From Timema cristinae (taxonomy: Eukaryota > Arthropoda > Insecta > Phasmatodea > Timematidae): a stretch of 64,000 bases of DNA. The position numbers and the translations under genes are program-made. The notes beneath the pieces are model-generated. The model made no database searches. It had not been told where the DNA came from and saw only the letters and a list, made by a program, of their open reading frames with translations. The stretch is taken from positions 112,429,883-112,493,882 of the forward strand of contig JBCFYV010000012.1 in assembly GCA_039000515.1 (NCBI GenBank), in the 5' to 3' direction. Below are positions 31,107-43,020 of this stretch, piece after piece. The first letter of the stretch is position 1. Each line of letters opens with the position of its first letter.

Positions 31107-32433
31107 CACACTAGTCTCTTACCTGGTTGACCAATGAAGGGACACACTGGTCTCTTACCTGGTTGACCAATGATGGGACACACTGGTCTCTTACCTGGTT
31201 GACCAATGATGGGACACACTGGTCTCTTACCTGGTTGACCAATGATGGGACACACTGGTCTCTTACCTGGTTGACCAATGATGGGACACACTGGTCTCTT
31301 ACCTGGTTGACCAATGATGGGACACACTGGTCTCTTACCTGGTTGACCAATGATGGGACACACTGGTCTCTTACCTGGTTGACCAATGATGGGACACACT
31401 GGTCTCTTACCTGGTTGACCAATGATGGGACACACTGGTCTCTTACCTGGTTGACCAATGATGGGACACACTGGTCTCTTACCTGGTTGACCAATGATGG
31501 GACACACTGGTCTCTTACCTGGTTGACCAATGATGGGACACACTGGTCTCTTACCTGGTTGACCAATGATGGGACACACTGGTCTCTTACCTGGTTGACC
31601 AATGATGGGACACACTGGTCTCTTACCTGGTTGACCAATGATGGGACACACTGGTCTCTTACCTGGTTGACCAATGATGGGACACACTGGTCTCTTACCT
31701 GGTTGACCAATGATGGGACACACTGGTCTCTTACCTGGTTGACCAATGATGGGACACACTGGTCTCTTACCTGGTTGACCAATGATGGGACACACTGGTC
31801 TCTTACCTGGTTGACCAATGATGGGACACTGGTCTCTTACCTGGTTGACCAATGATGGGACACACTGGTCTCTTACCTGGTTGACCAATGATGGGACACA
31901 CTGGTCTCTTACCTGGTTGACCAATGATGGGACACACTGGTCTCTTACCTGGTTGACCAATGATGGGACACACTGGTCTCTTACCTGGTTGACCAATGAT
32001 GGGACACACTGGTCTCTTACCTGGTTGACCAATGATGGGACACACTGGTCTCTTACCTGGTTGACCAATGATGGGACACACTGGTCTCTTACCTGGTTGA
32101 CCAATGATGGGACACACTGGTCTCTTACCTGGTTGACCAATGATGGGACACACTGGTCTCTTACCTGGTTGACTAATGATGGGACACACTGGTCTCTTAC
32201 CTGGTTGACCAATGATGGGACACACTGGTCTCTTACCTGGTTGACCAATGATGGGACACTGGTCTCTTACCTGGTTGACCAATGATGGGACACACTGGTC
32301 TCTTACCTGGTTGACCAATGATGGGACACACTGGTCTCTTACCTGGTTGACCAATGATGGGACACTGGTCTCTTACCTGGTTGACCAATGATGGGACACA
32401 CTGGTCTCTTACCTGGTTGACCAATGATGGGAA
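31107..32433. repeat. Homogeneous 36-bp minisatellite, about 37 copies
   Basis: The unit on the plus strand is CTGGTCTCTTACCTGGTTGA followed by CCAATGATGGGACACA. Copies are almost identical. The visible exceptions are the first unit (AATGAAGGG), one C-to-T change near 32173, and three units that have lost CA (near 31827, 32257 and 32364). Because 36 is divisible by three, long open frames arise on both strands with 12-residue periodicity. They lack any start, stop or splice logic of a gene and are broken by the 34-bp units. On the minus strand each unit contains CAACCAG/GTAAGAG, a perfect 5' splice-site consensus. The right edge runs into a B-box-like AGAGTTCAAATTCTTGC, so the unit may derive from a SINE head. 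Confidence 0.97.
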
Positions 32434-35400
32434 AGACCAGAGTTCAAATTCTTGCTGGGTTTACTCAGAATTTCCTAAAACTGTTTCTATAGATAGTTAA
32501 CCTCTTATTGACCCGCTTTGATGGCCATATGATCTAAAACATCATTCTCACTATGGACTTAGCGGCCAATGATGAGAAGCTTAAGGTTCAAATAGTGGTG
32601 GTTGGGTGAATTAAGAGAGCTTTATCCTTGATTGTTTTCCACTCTCTTTCCATACAAAGATGATGTAAGAGGTGGAGGGTTGTTTCGAAGGAAGTACATC
32701 CGCTTGAAGAGAGAATGGGAAAACCATAGCCATCGCACCAGGCTGAGATTCAACCGTCACCGGAAATCCCATCTTTTGCAACCTTGACACCTTGAACTGG
32801 TGCGAGGGGGGATACAAGTCTAAATGTTCTTACTCTAGTGGTACAGATGATTGGAAATCAACCAATCTAGTGGGAGCTATCCTTAAATTATTTAAGGCTT
32901 TTTTTCTTTTACACTATTTCAGACTCCCCTTTCTTCTCTATCTTATATAAAAAAAATTATGAATTGGTAAAGTAGATTATTTTAATCACTTGATTACTTT
33001 TAAACATCACATATGGATTGGTTATAAAAAAATTAAAGTAATAAAAATACTTAAATAACAGTAAATAAAAGAAATTTTTTAATTTACTTATATAGTCTTT
33101 TGTAATTTTGTCTCACTATCAACATCGATAAAAACCTTACATAAGATTGATTCTAACACCCCTTTTCCCCCATGTAATAAAACATAAGAAAATACTGATA
33201 ACCCCCCTTCCCACCAAAAACTCTTAAGTAATTTAAGGACAACCCCTAAGTGATTGTTTTCATTATTTATTTATTTTGTATAAATCTTGTGAAATTTTCA
33301 TAAATTCTATAAAGACTGAGAGGAAATATAATTGTAAAAACTTGAACTTACCATGTGTTCTAGTAGGAACAAAGTCAATTTATATCATATTGCTCACAGC
33401 TACTGATGGACTTTATAGTGTTACTTTTTACTTTGCCTGTACCAAAGTGTTTTCCACCGCTAGTTTAGAGAGGTTTCGTAAAGGAATATGTGTATATATT
33501 GATCAGTTATTCCAATATATATTTCTTTTATTAAATCAACTATTAATTAAAATGTAACTATTTGTGTGGGGGCCAGCATTGAGGTGTTCTCTCTTATTTT
33601 CTTTGACATATGTCACTTTTAGACTGTTATATATAACCTGTAGAGATGAGAAACTCAAATACCTCCAGTCCAAAGCTCGAAGCCTTAGCATGAAATAACA
33701 AACAAGTACAAAATTGTATATAAATAATTAACTGAAAAAGTGTCCTCGTTCTTTATAACATAAAAGCTATGGTCAGTGTTACCAAATTATAGCAAGCAAT
33801 TTATTTTCTGTATTATACTAATTTTATAAACAAAACTGTATAATCTCGTGTTAGCCCCACCTCATGCCACCAGAGATTGTCGGTTAGTATTCCTGGATTT
33901 CTACTGGCAATGGCGGATATGTAACCGACTTCAGAGTTTGGGGCACCATGTAGGTCCAGTCACGTTCCCCCTGATGAGATTATTTGATGATGTGTTGCAA
34001 GTAGAAGTCTTAAACATAACTTAAGCCTAAATAATAACCAGACCATGGAGACCACTGGAACAATTATTCTTTCACGGATGATACCATCAGGAGTCAAACC
34101 CAAGACCTTTATATTAGTAGCCAAAATGGTGACCTGGTGGTCTAGGGGTAAGGTGTCACACTTATGTGCTGGGGGTCCAGGGTTCAATCCTCGGTCCCAG
34201 CACAGATTTATCTGATTGCCAAACCCTTCCTTCACCTCTGACAAGACTTGTATTATTCACTAATTGTGAATGTGTGGAATCCCAGGCCTCCACCGTGGTT
34301 CGGATCCCACGTTAAAGTGTAGTTCCCCCATTGCACATTAGTGTAAGTGCGTATAACCCAAATGGATAGTAAGATGCGGTGCTAATAATAATAATAATAA
34401 TATAATTAGTAGCCAAAGACACTGACTACTGGACCAAGAGGGCGGCCGTCACTTGGCTTAATATTGTATTTATTTTTACAAAATTGGACATTTTTAAAAC
34501 TTTGATGATTCAAAAGAACATTTCTGTTTCAATATAAATATAACTCAATCCATCTCTAATAGTTTATACTTTATGCTAGCGAAGTCTATCCATGCAACCA
34601 TTCTCTGCCCTATTTAAGGTTTTTAGATTGTTTTACTAAACTAGAAATGGACGATACTTTTGTGTACAGCCTTTCATTTTATCATGAAAGAGTTTGTGTG
34701 TGCCAATGTAAATATATGTGACTTTTAATTTAGTATTGATAACTCTCATGCATGTTACCAACCTTGGAAATGTAACTTGTCCAATAGACATATCTGTTTT
34801 TGTATGTAATATGTCACATGCACTTTGATCAGGTCAAAATAAATTGTAATTGAAGCTTGCAATATTTAATATTGAGAAATTTCATAATTTTGATTAAACA
34901 GGGTGCCTGCTGGGTCAATATAGCCACAAAAAGTCACCAATTGGAAAAAAAAAAAGTCATATAAGTCCCTGAGAAGTAACGAATTGTCAATATTTTGGTC
35001 AGAAAGTCACAAAAATATTTTTGTTTGAATTTCCCGTGCACCATAACAACAGGAATGTGTTGAAAGTTGCGCCACCCATTACCCATGATGCGTGTGAGTG
35101 CATTATGCCTATATATGCATTATATATTGTTCAACCATTTACTGAAGGAATTTTGTGGTCAAAAAGTCACTAATTTTTGTTTCTCCAATTCATTAGACAC
35201 CCTGTTAAAAGTGTTTCAAATGGGTAGGTTTAGTGAATTTTCAACATGCTTTATGGTTTTTTGTTTTTTTAAATAACATGCATAGTTTCATAATTTTTTA
35301 TATCTTTATATAATAAAAGAACTGATTTGAACGTTTCTAGTAGGGGAAAAAATGTGTTTACTTAATTGTTTGAAAGATTGGAGGAAAGCTGTAAATATTT

Positions 35401-36149
35401 CCAATATTAACATCAACATTATATAGCAGAATTATTTTTAAAATATTCATGGTTGGGCATCCTGTTTTAAAATGAGTTACTATTTTGCTTTTTGGATTTT
35501 AGCCGAAACAAGATTTTAAGTTACATCTTTTTTACAATCCAAAAATATTTAAGCTCCATAAAATATAATTAGTGTTTTGTCAATTATTAAAGAACACATA
35601 AAAACTACAATTTGATGCAATAACTGATAGGATCAAATTTGTGTATTTAATTATCTGACGAATCTGCTGCAAGATTCTCTCTCAACAAGTTAAGTTTAAA
35701 TCCTAGAATGACTATTGTAAAAGGCCATTAATATTTTTAAATTTTCAACACAATTTCCGTGGAAACATTAAAATGAAATCCCATTTACCTTTGATGCTTC
35801 AACAGTAGATTTTTTTAAATTTAATGTACATTTATATATTTATAAGTTGTTATTTTATTTAGTTTATTTTTTACTTTATTTTCATATTGTGTGGTTGGAC
35901 AAACAAGATTTTGATATATTTATTTTCTTAGAATATTTGGCAATTAAGAGTTTATGGTATGTTTATTCTGTGAATATTTTTATTTTATTTTTGTGTTATC
36001 AAATTACAATTATTGTATAAGCATATCATTTGATTTATGTACAAAATCTAACTTATTAATTTAATGACATTAAAACACAGTTGTGTGCTAAACTAAAAGC
36101 GGCTCAAGTTTCCAATGTCTCTTTAAATTTAAATAAATTATGAATTATG
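32434..36149. other. Intergenic, mostly repeats
   Basis: Contains a degraded tRNA-like SINE at about 32505-32650 (GCGGCCAATGATGAGAAGCT then AAGGTTCAAATAGTGG), the SINE-B copy at 34128-34384, and AT-rich sequence. The phrase AAAAGTCAC recurs at about 34928, 35003 and 35161. I see no exon with convincing splice context. Confidence 0.5.
34128..34384 (+). mobile_element. SINE-B, forward full copy
   Basis: Shows the head in forward orientation: GGTGACCTGGTGGTCTAGGG (A-box-like) and GTCCAGGGTTCAATCCTCGG (B-box). Next come CAGATTTATCTGATTGCCAA, TTCGGATCCCACGTTAAAGT, and the 3' tail GCGTATAACCCAAATGGATA followed by GTAAGATGCGGTGCTAA. It ends in (AAT)n. The tail is the same as that of SINE-A. Confidence 0.9.
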
Positions 36150-36280
36150 CTAGGATTTACCCAATAATTTATACACTTCATGTGAGACTTCAGTCTCGTC
36201 CAAGATGTTAGTGGGTAGTTGGCCCTGGGAGTGTGATGATTGTGACAATGAAACTTTGTTCTTTTCATTGTACAATAAAC
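36150..36280 (-). CDS. Orphan terminal-exon-like stretch, product unknown
   Basis: On the minus strand the acceptor TTTCTTTCAG (36281-36290) leads into 131 bp that is open in one frame, entering with two bases. It encodes LLYNEKNKVSLSQSSHSQGQ, then LPTNILDETEVSHEVYKLLG and KS, ending in TAG. Codon choice looks coding. ATTAAA on the minus strand near 36068 could be a poly(A) signal. I first considered it as the end of TSEN54, but that gene's true last exon is at 43021-43180. No upstream partner was found. Confidence 0.3.
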
Positions 36281-36719
36281 CTGAAAGAAAGTGGGAACAT
36301 GCTTGAAACGAACATAATTTGTGAATATAATCACTATCTCGTTATGTTAACGTTCCGGTATTCTTCAAGGTTTTTCTCTACTTCCTTACCTGTTCAACTA
36401 ACTTCTCCAGAAACATAGTATTCTTACACACTACTATTGCAGTCTGCACCTGGCTGGATACCACGGCGGGTCTATTGCGCATGTCCCTCGTCAGCTAAGC
36501 TTAAAAATATAGCTGAGAATCAAACACACGGAGACGTAGCTAAGATAGCAAACATAGCATACACATCTTTGTGTGACTGTACCACTAGGCAGGTGTCTTG
36601 TTGGGTAATTTGTCAAGACAAAACCAGATTGTCATTTGTTTCCAAAGAAGAAGCAAAGCTAAACATCTCAAGTGCGGTAGCAAAGTTTGAGACCCTTGCA
36701 CCAGTGGGCACACAGCCTT

Positions 36720-36880
36720 AAGTCGTCGGTTTCCCAATAGAATAGACTTGTGGAGATCGTGGTAATATCCCAGTCATGTGTACTAAATGCCTTCCCACAC
36801 ATGTAGTTACACTTCTTCTAAATTCAACCTTTCTTATCCCTAACCCATTATCATAATTATTTCATAAGCACCCAAATTTG
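36720..36880 (+). mobile_element. SINE-A, degraded copy
   Basis: Recognised by CAATAGAATAGACTTGTGGAG, CTTCCCACACATGTAGTTACAC, CTTCTTCTAAATTCAACC and CATTATCATAATTATTTCATAAGC. The order and spacing match the reference copy, and the distal tail is lost. Confidence 0.7.
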
Positions 36881-37089
36881 TTATTAGTCAATTTAATCCA
36901 TCATGGTATGAGCATTTGTACAGTCGTCATTGCACTATTGGCAGCATAAAGCCCTATCGAGTAGAAGGTGGCTGCGTTATCTGATAGCTTGTGAACTTAA
37001 TTGATTACTCGTTATGTAGTCAACGATTTCCACGCATCCATCACAGACTCTACCTTAAAATATAAGTGAAGAATGACCGTGGGTACGGT

Positions 37090-37170
37090 AAGACTCCTGA
37101 ATAGCTCAGTTGTTAGAGCATTGGCGTACTAGACCAAAGGTCCAGCGTTTGATTCCCGTGTCAAGGTGTC
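37090..37170 (+). mobile_element. tRNA-like SINE head (family D)
   Basis: GAATAGCTCAGTTGTTAGAG is a near-consensus tRNA D-arm/A box, and AGCGTTTGATTCCCGTGTC is B-box-like, with correct spacing. Acceptor and T stems pair imperfectly (about five of seven in the acceptor), and a shared downstream tail (AAGGTGTCATTTTT) also occurs at 17815-17895. I therefore call it a SINE rather than a working tRNA gene. Confidence 0.6.
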
Positions 37171-37970
37171 ATTTTTAAATTTAAACAATATTCTCTTAAT
37201 AAAACATGGTATTTTAATAGCAGTTTTTAAATACTTCACTGGATAGAAATATAATTATTTTAACTGTAAACAAAAATAAAATTATGAAGATTTTAATTGA
37301 ATTTATATATGCTAGACGCAATATTGAAAGACTATGGATACAAAGTGTGTAGTAAAATTAAAGATCATTAATGCTAAATGTTTGTTAAGGAGTATGTGTT
37401 TTAGCTGTGAACTTTGAGGCCTACAGTTTTCTGGCAAGTGTCTAGGCCATGCCTTCTACCCTCCTTTCAATGTTTAATCAAAGGAAAGTATTGTAATGAT
37501 GAAACCTTGGGATTAAGATGAATCTTTACATTTTGTTTATGTCCAAACTCAAATAAGTAGTGTGGTGTTCTATTTCTCGTCTCGGTTTTTTAATGGTTCA
37601 TTAGTGTGGAAGGTTGAGTTTATTGAAATTCCTGGGAATATAAAGCCTTAAGAAAACTAGCTTACAAGGACTTAACTTGTAATTTAATAAAGCTACATTC
37701 TTCAGGCAAGACGTTCATTGTTCTAATTTACCATACAGCCTACTTCTCCATTATGCTGGCCAACAGAATGTTCCGCTAGCTTCTGAGCTGAGGGTGTCTG
37801 GTTCTATTCCTGGTATGGCCGAAAAATTGATAATTGATTAAATGTGCTTTTACCTTTTCACAGTGATGAATTAATGGCCAGGAACTGTATGTTGTGTCTG
37901 TCCTAGTCTTAAGTTAGATTATAAGGTATATGAAGCTACGACATGTCTAGCAAGTCGGTAGTGGAGCATA

Positions 37971-38778
37971 CCGTGGAGGCTCGTAGCTAAAATTAGTGGG
38001 GGTGCTGCGCCAGAAATTTTTTTAGCCTTTGTTTTAAAATTGTGTAAAAGGGAAAAACATGTAAAAAAATAAAATTTATTCAGCAACATGATAAAATCTT
38101 AACCAAACCTTTTTACTTACTCTAACTTAAATTGTTACAGTTCAAGCTTGATCTATTCATTTAAAAATAAAATCCATTCTTGTTTTAATTTGCGCAAAAA
38201 GTTCAATAATTTTCTCCTTGATCTCTGGATGACAATTGAGGAAATTTTTCTCCATTGAAAGTAATGCAAGCGCATTTAGTCTTTCTGTTAAATAAAAGAA
38301 CTGAAAAAAAATGAATCAAACAGAATAGCTGGAAGCAGAATAATAATCTAGTTCTACACTCTTCTACACTTTATCACATTCAAGAATATGATACACGGTT
38401 TTTAAGCACAACACACGCTGAGTATAAAAAAAACACTTCTTCCACCATCACGCCAGAGCCGGCACTGTGAGAGCAACAGTGCTCTCTCTACATGGCAGTC
38501 CACACAACCCTATGTGGACATGCGCACAAGTCAAACACCACGTCGCTAGAACTGTGAAGCGCACAGTTCCATACAAAAAAAATTGTATCTTTTTCATAAA
38601 CTGAGGGATGGGATGGCTGTTGAAGTACTGACATTAAGCTTAAGGAATATATATTGTACTACAAAAATAAACAAAGAATTAAAGAAAAAAGGACTCATTA
38701 TATTAAATGTTATCGATAATATCAAGTGCAAATAGGTGGTGCTGCAGTTCCGCAGTGCCTATACACGAGCTGCCACTG
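37971..38778 (-). mobile_element. hAT transposon, internally deleted, inside SINE-C
   Basis: Termini are inverted: the left end CCGTGGAGGCTCGTAGC matches the reverse complement of the right end (CAGTGGCAGCTCGTGTA). The 8-bp flanks GGAGCATA (37963-37970) and AGAGCATA (38779-38786) agree at seven of eight positions, as expected for a hAT target-site duplication. The interior retains the end of a transposase gene on the minus strand. Confidence 0.9.
38157..38300 (-). pseudogene. hAT transposase C-terminal exon remnant
   Basis: After an acceptor (TTTTTTTTCAG at 38301-38311, minus strand) the frame encodes FFYLTERLNALALLSMEKNF, then LNCHPEIKEKIIELFAQIKT and RMDFIFK, ending in TGA. The ERLNALALLSMEKNF block, followed by a charged helix to the stop, is the typical C-terminal end of hAT dimerisation domains. 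The rest of the transposase is deleted, so it cannot act. Confidence 0.75.
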
Positions 38779-40255
38779 AGAGCATATATGGCTTGAATAA
38801 AAAATCTGACCCAGACCATGGGCTGGAAACACTAATACATGTAAAAAAAATATAAACAATAAAATAAATAATTAACAAGCAAAAAATAGTAACGTGAGGA
38901 ATATGAAATAAAGAAAATAACATTTGGTTGCAATTTAAATTTCACTTTTAAATCATTTTATTTTATGTGTGACTTTATAAGCAGACATACTGATTAAAAC
39001 ATACGTCCTGCATAGTAACAGTAAAATATCAAACCAAATACATTGGCTATGTAATGATTTTATTTTGTTTTTAAATAAAGCTTTAAAGAGTAGTCAAGAT
39101 CACTGATAAATTAAGATCTGAAAAAACATTGTCCAAGTGACAGTCGAGCAATTTTAAATTACCAACATCAGAAATCGGTAAAATATTCACATAACACATG
39201 CCAAACATGCGTAGAAAATATTTGATGGGGTACCATACTTCAAAGACAACATCAAAAGTTATTAATTTTCTTATCATTAAGATTAATTTTTAATCATATT
39301 GATAGCTTCTTTTGCACTTTTATTTTTAAGGCAATTTGATTGGTAAATTAAAATATATGGCAGATATTTGAATATTGAGATCATCAAAGTACAGTCACCA
39401 CTCTATGAAAATGCAGATAGCCCATCTAGGTAGGAAGATGGAGTGCAAAGAAAAGAAAAAACTAGGCAAGATCTTCCAGTTGTATTTGTTGAAATACAAA
39501 ACTAGTGTTATGTATACAGACATGTTTGATCGATAATAGCATTACTTTCTTTAAGCAGAATGCAAGTGAAATTTTTCTCAATTTCCCTATTATTTATTAT
39601 TACTTATTAGGTGTTTGCAAAGCTTTTAAATGTCAAAGGTTACATGTTTGTTTCAATTGTGACAACCACAATGACTTTCGGTCATTGTTGAAAAATTTCA
39701 AAGGATGAATAAAACCTTTTAATGTATTATGAACAGATTTGAAATATCTAAATAAGACACATTTCAACAGTTAATCATTTTCAAACCAACTGCTAAACAT
39801 ATTTATTTTAACATAGACTAGTAATTAAATTATATTAACGCAAAAAAATTCAGATGTCAGAATAAAATAATATAGAGTGCTTTGTTTTTTTTGCTAAAAC
39901 TTTCTTTTTACTTAAATGCGCAAGTTTAATGAATAATTTAAAAATTAAAGATAGTTATATATGACACAAAAAAAACACCTTAGCTTAGACTTTGCTTAGC
40001 ATTTAAAAAATTACCTTCACACATCCCTAATGATTATTAACTTTCAGAGACTGGCGTTAAAAAAAGAAATAACATGAGGACTAGCACCATTTACTCTTTT
40101 GTAACTTTCTATAATGTTCTAAATAATTATCAAAAACACATATTAATACATAATATTATTATTGAATAAATTTTTGAATGAGATTGTATTTTTGTTAATT
40201 TTATTCTGAAAAAATATTAAAATAATGTTTATTATTATTATTATTATTATTATCA

Positions 40256-40540
40256 TCATCACCACGTCTTACTAACCATTCGGGTTATACACACTTACAC
40301 TAATGTGTAATGGTAGAGTGATTGTGAGATGAAATGGAGGACCTACAGTTTAACGTGGAATCCGAACCATGGTGGAGGCCTGGCATTCCTCACATTCACA
40401 AGTTGTGGTTAATACACGTCTTGTCAGAGGTGAAGGAAGGGTTTGGCAATCAAATAAATCATGTGCCGGGACCGAGGATTGAACCCCAGACCCCCAGCAC
40501 AGAAGTCTGACACCTTACCCCTAGATCGCCAGGTCACCCA
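40256..40540 (-). mobile_element. SINE-B copy with (ATT)n tail
   Basis: An (ATT)n run at 40228-40252 precedes CACGTCTTACTAACCATTCG, then TTTAACGTGGAATCCGAACC, AGGTGAAGGAAGGGTTTGGC and GATTGAACCCCAGACCCCCA. It ends with CGCCAGGTCACCC. It is nearly full length in reverse orientation. Confidence 0.9.
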
Positions 40541-41469
40541 AAATAATGTTGAAATGTTTTAAAAACATAACTTTAAAAGATTTTTCTTCCTTCAATTCGT
40601 ATTTTATGTATAATAGCGACTGCACGTGAATAACAATTCTAGCAAACTCTAGTAATGTAATAGAACTTGCACAAACTCTATAATGTAAAAAATGGCGGCA
40701 ATGAGCCAGACTTATGACATAATGACTAGTGCTGTTGCATATTCCCAACATTCCTGCATAGCACTTATTATAACTTCCGTATCTCAGAAAATAAACATTT
40801 TTTTTTATAAAATCATAATACACACCAGAAACTAATTGAGGAATACTTGGAGAGTATCCAACCTAATTATTTTTAATTTCCAAAAAATTACAGCTGTTGT
40901 GAAAATGCCAGCGCCAGTCTCCGAAGTTTAATTAGACAGGATACCATACTTTTTACTCCCACACATTTATTTTATCATCAACATTAAGAATTAAGTCTTT
41001 TTTAATTCACAATAACCTAGGTATAATAAATGGTGCAATGCACCGCAAAGACTTTCCCTCTCACACATTCTTTTATCTTAAAATAACGATATTTACTAAA
41101 AACTCTTAAGATTTAGGAAAAGAAATAATATACATTGTTCCAGAAAACACTCAACCAATAAACATAAATGAAATAATTTACATTGTTACAGAAAGAGTGA
41201 GAAAAGAGTAACATCTCTGTATACCAAAAAGCATAAAAATCAATTTAAATTTTCAAAACCCTCCATCAACAATTTACATTTGTTTATAGCTCAGAAACTA
41301 TTGGTTTTATAAAAATATATTTAATATAATTTTTTTATCAATAATAATACTACAACTTTACAGTGATAAGTTATTTATTATTTGAAATATGATTAGTTGC
41401 AGTCTCTTGTCATTTTGTTTTAATATAAATCACTGCCTGGATATAAAATTTAATGAAAATTGTTAAAGT

Positions 41470-41660
41470 GGAATTTGAGATAATTTTTTTCACCCTCATT
41501 TTGCCCTTCATTAAACTACCCTTAATTTAAGGGTTAGATTTAATTCATAAAAGTTCCTGGGGGTAACTTCCTGAAAACAAAGGATACCAAGTTTTAGCTC
41601 AATCAGTGAAATAATTTCGGCCTTAGGCCAAAATACAGACAGACGGCCATCATCGCGAGA
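41470..41660 (+). mobile_element. RTE-like 3' end remnant
   Basis: Contains AAGTTTTAGCTCAATCAGTG, then AAATAATTTCGGCCTTAGGC and AAAATACAGACAGACGG. A run of this shape, ending in a CAGACAGACGG block, is typical of RTE-class LINE 3' UTRs in invertebrates. There is no coding sequence. Confidence 0.4.
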
Positions 41661-42727
41661 ACTGTGTTTTTTTGTTTTAGGGGCCATAAAAGTTCAACAT
41701 TTATAAGAGTTTTTTGACAATCACAATACTTCTCTCTCTTAGGGGTCAAGAAAAAATGAAAATAGCTAGTCATTAAAACTCATCTTTAAGGCAAAATTTT
41801 CTGTATATATTGATATTTAAAGTGTTATCAATAATTGTGGATTAAACTAATTCTTATGGGAGGAGCTTATGAACCTATTAAATAAATTTATACTTTTAAA
41901 GTAAAAGTTCAAATAAAAAAAGTTTGTTAGCGCTGAACCTAGCACCAAGAAAAAATATGTTATATAAAGGATTTTAATTACCAAGTGTATAGGATTATAA
42001 AGGAAATTTAAATTTTATTAGTCAAAGGTTGGCTTGATTGTATTTTTTTACTGTTGCTATCATGATGATTAGCAAACAAAGTTGAAAAATTTACAGGAAC
42101 AAAAAAACATAATTTTACTATTCAAATGCAGTCATATTGTTGTAGGGTTAAGTTTTTTTTTCAGCATTGCAACAACCAGGAAGTCATTGTTAATCAGTAC
42201 CATCTTACCGCAGTAAACTATTATAGTTTGAGTAGGAGTAAATTTGAATTTATTAAAACAATAAAGTGGCCTAATCTATGATCTGATGGAACAATTTATG
42301 CCTTGATAAGCACATAAAAATATGTTTTTAAACAAAACTGTGACTACTCATTAACAAAAAAGGTTTTTTTTCCCTGGCTGTAAAAACTAATTTCTCACAA
42401 AGTCAGAAATGCACAATATAAAAATACAGTTTCAAGAACAATGGTGTATGATAGATATAATGCGTGTTCACTTCACTTATCGTGAAAGATCTTACCTTAA
42501 CTGGTTAGACTATGGCAATGGCTTTATTTCATAAGCTGCATAGTGGAACAATGCGAGAGAATCTTGCTGCCTTCAAGGGTATGAAGTGTACATACAGTCC
42601 GGCCCAAAATACAGAGCCGGTATACCTTTTAATGTGGTTATGGATTTAGTAAGTTACTGTAAACCGAGTAAAATAAAACATTTTGGAAACAGTCATTTTA
42701 CTAAGTCCATTTTACATTCCTTTTTTT

Positions 42728-42945
42728 TAACACCACGTCTTACTACCTGTTTAGGTTATTGACGTGTTAAGGATGAGGAAGGTTGGATTTAGAGGAAATG
42801 TATCCGCATTTGTGTGGAGGGCATGTGGAAAACCATTCTCAGTACAACCAGACAGGATTTGAACCCTGATCTTCCTGTCAATAGCAGTCCAACCTATAGC
42901 GAGAGTAATGCCTTACACCATGTGACCACCGAGGCCGCTATTATT
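42728..42945 (-). mobile_element. SINE-A copy
   Basis: Reverse orientation. It has CACCACGTCTTACTACCTGT, GAGGAAGGTTGGATTTAGAG and CAGGATTTGAACCCTGATCT (reversed B box), and ends GTGACCACCGAGGCCGC. It lies about 75 bp beyond the TSEN54 stop and may be within its 3' UTR. Confidence 0.85.
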
Positions 42946-43020
42946 GAGTTAAACATGTTCGTGATGATAAAGTCTATTATAACATATAGGAAATATTTTG
43001 TAGGTCAAATGACAATACAT

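Larger units (their letters stand above)
37765..38850 (+). mobile_element. SINE-C split by a hAT element
   Basis: The left part (37765-37970) carries GCTAGCTTCTGAGCTGAGGG-type head sequence, ATTAATGGCCAGGAACTGTA and TCTAGCAAGTCGGTAGTGG. The right part (38787-38850) resumes with TATGGCTTGAATAAAAAATC and GACCCAGACCATGGGCTGG. Joined, they match the intact copies at 8305-8575 and 45185-45465. Confidence 0.85.
38851..43020. other. Intergenic downstream of TSEN54
   Basis: AT-rich with SINE copies and remnants. A minus-strand open stretch at 39083-39277 is discussed under findings. No poly(A) site for TSEN54 could be fixed; the region just below 43021 is AT-rich and then enters the SINE-A copy at 42728-42945. 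Confidence 0.5.

Noticed and set aside
31106..32424. Long repetitive open frames on both strands with a 12-residue period
   Set aside because: They are by-products of a 36-bp array, exist in several frames on both strands, and break at the 34-bp units. There is no gene structure.
36150..36280. Assignment of this exon as the C-terminus of TSEN54
   Set aside because: The phase from TSEN54 exon 4 gives an early stop here. The stretch at 43021-43180 fits the phase and the family sequence (DGVPLLFSVV...VSFFQFSNVDLPVD).
36437..36721. 94-residue plus-strand open frame in a slightly GC-richer patch
   Set aside because: No recognised domain, no acceptor or donor that fits, and it is followed directly by a SINE remnant. 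Left as unexplained.
37090..37170. A functional tRNA gene
   Set aside because: A and B boxes are good, but the stems pair imperfectly and the tail is shared with another locus, so it is a tRNA-derived SINE.
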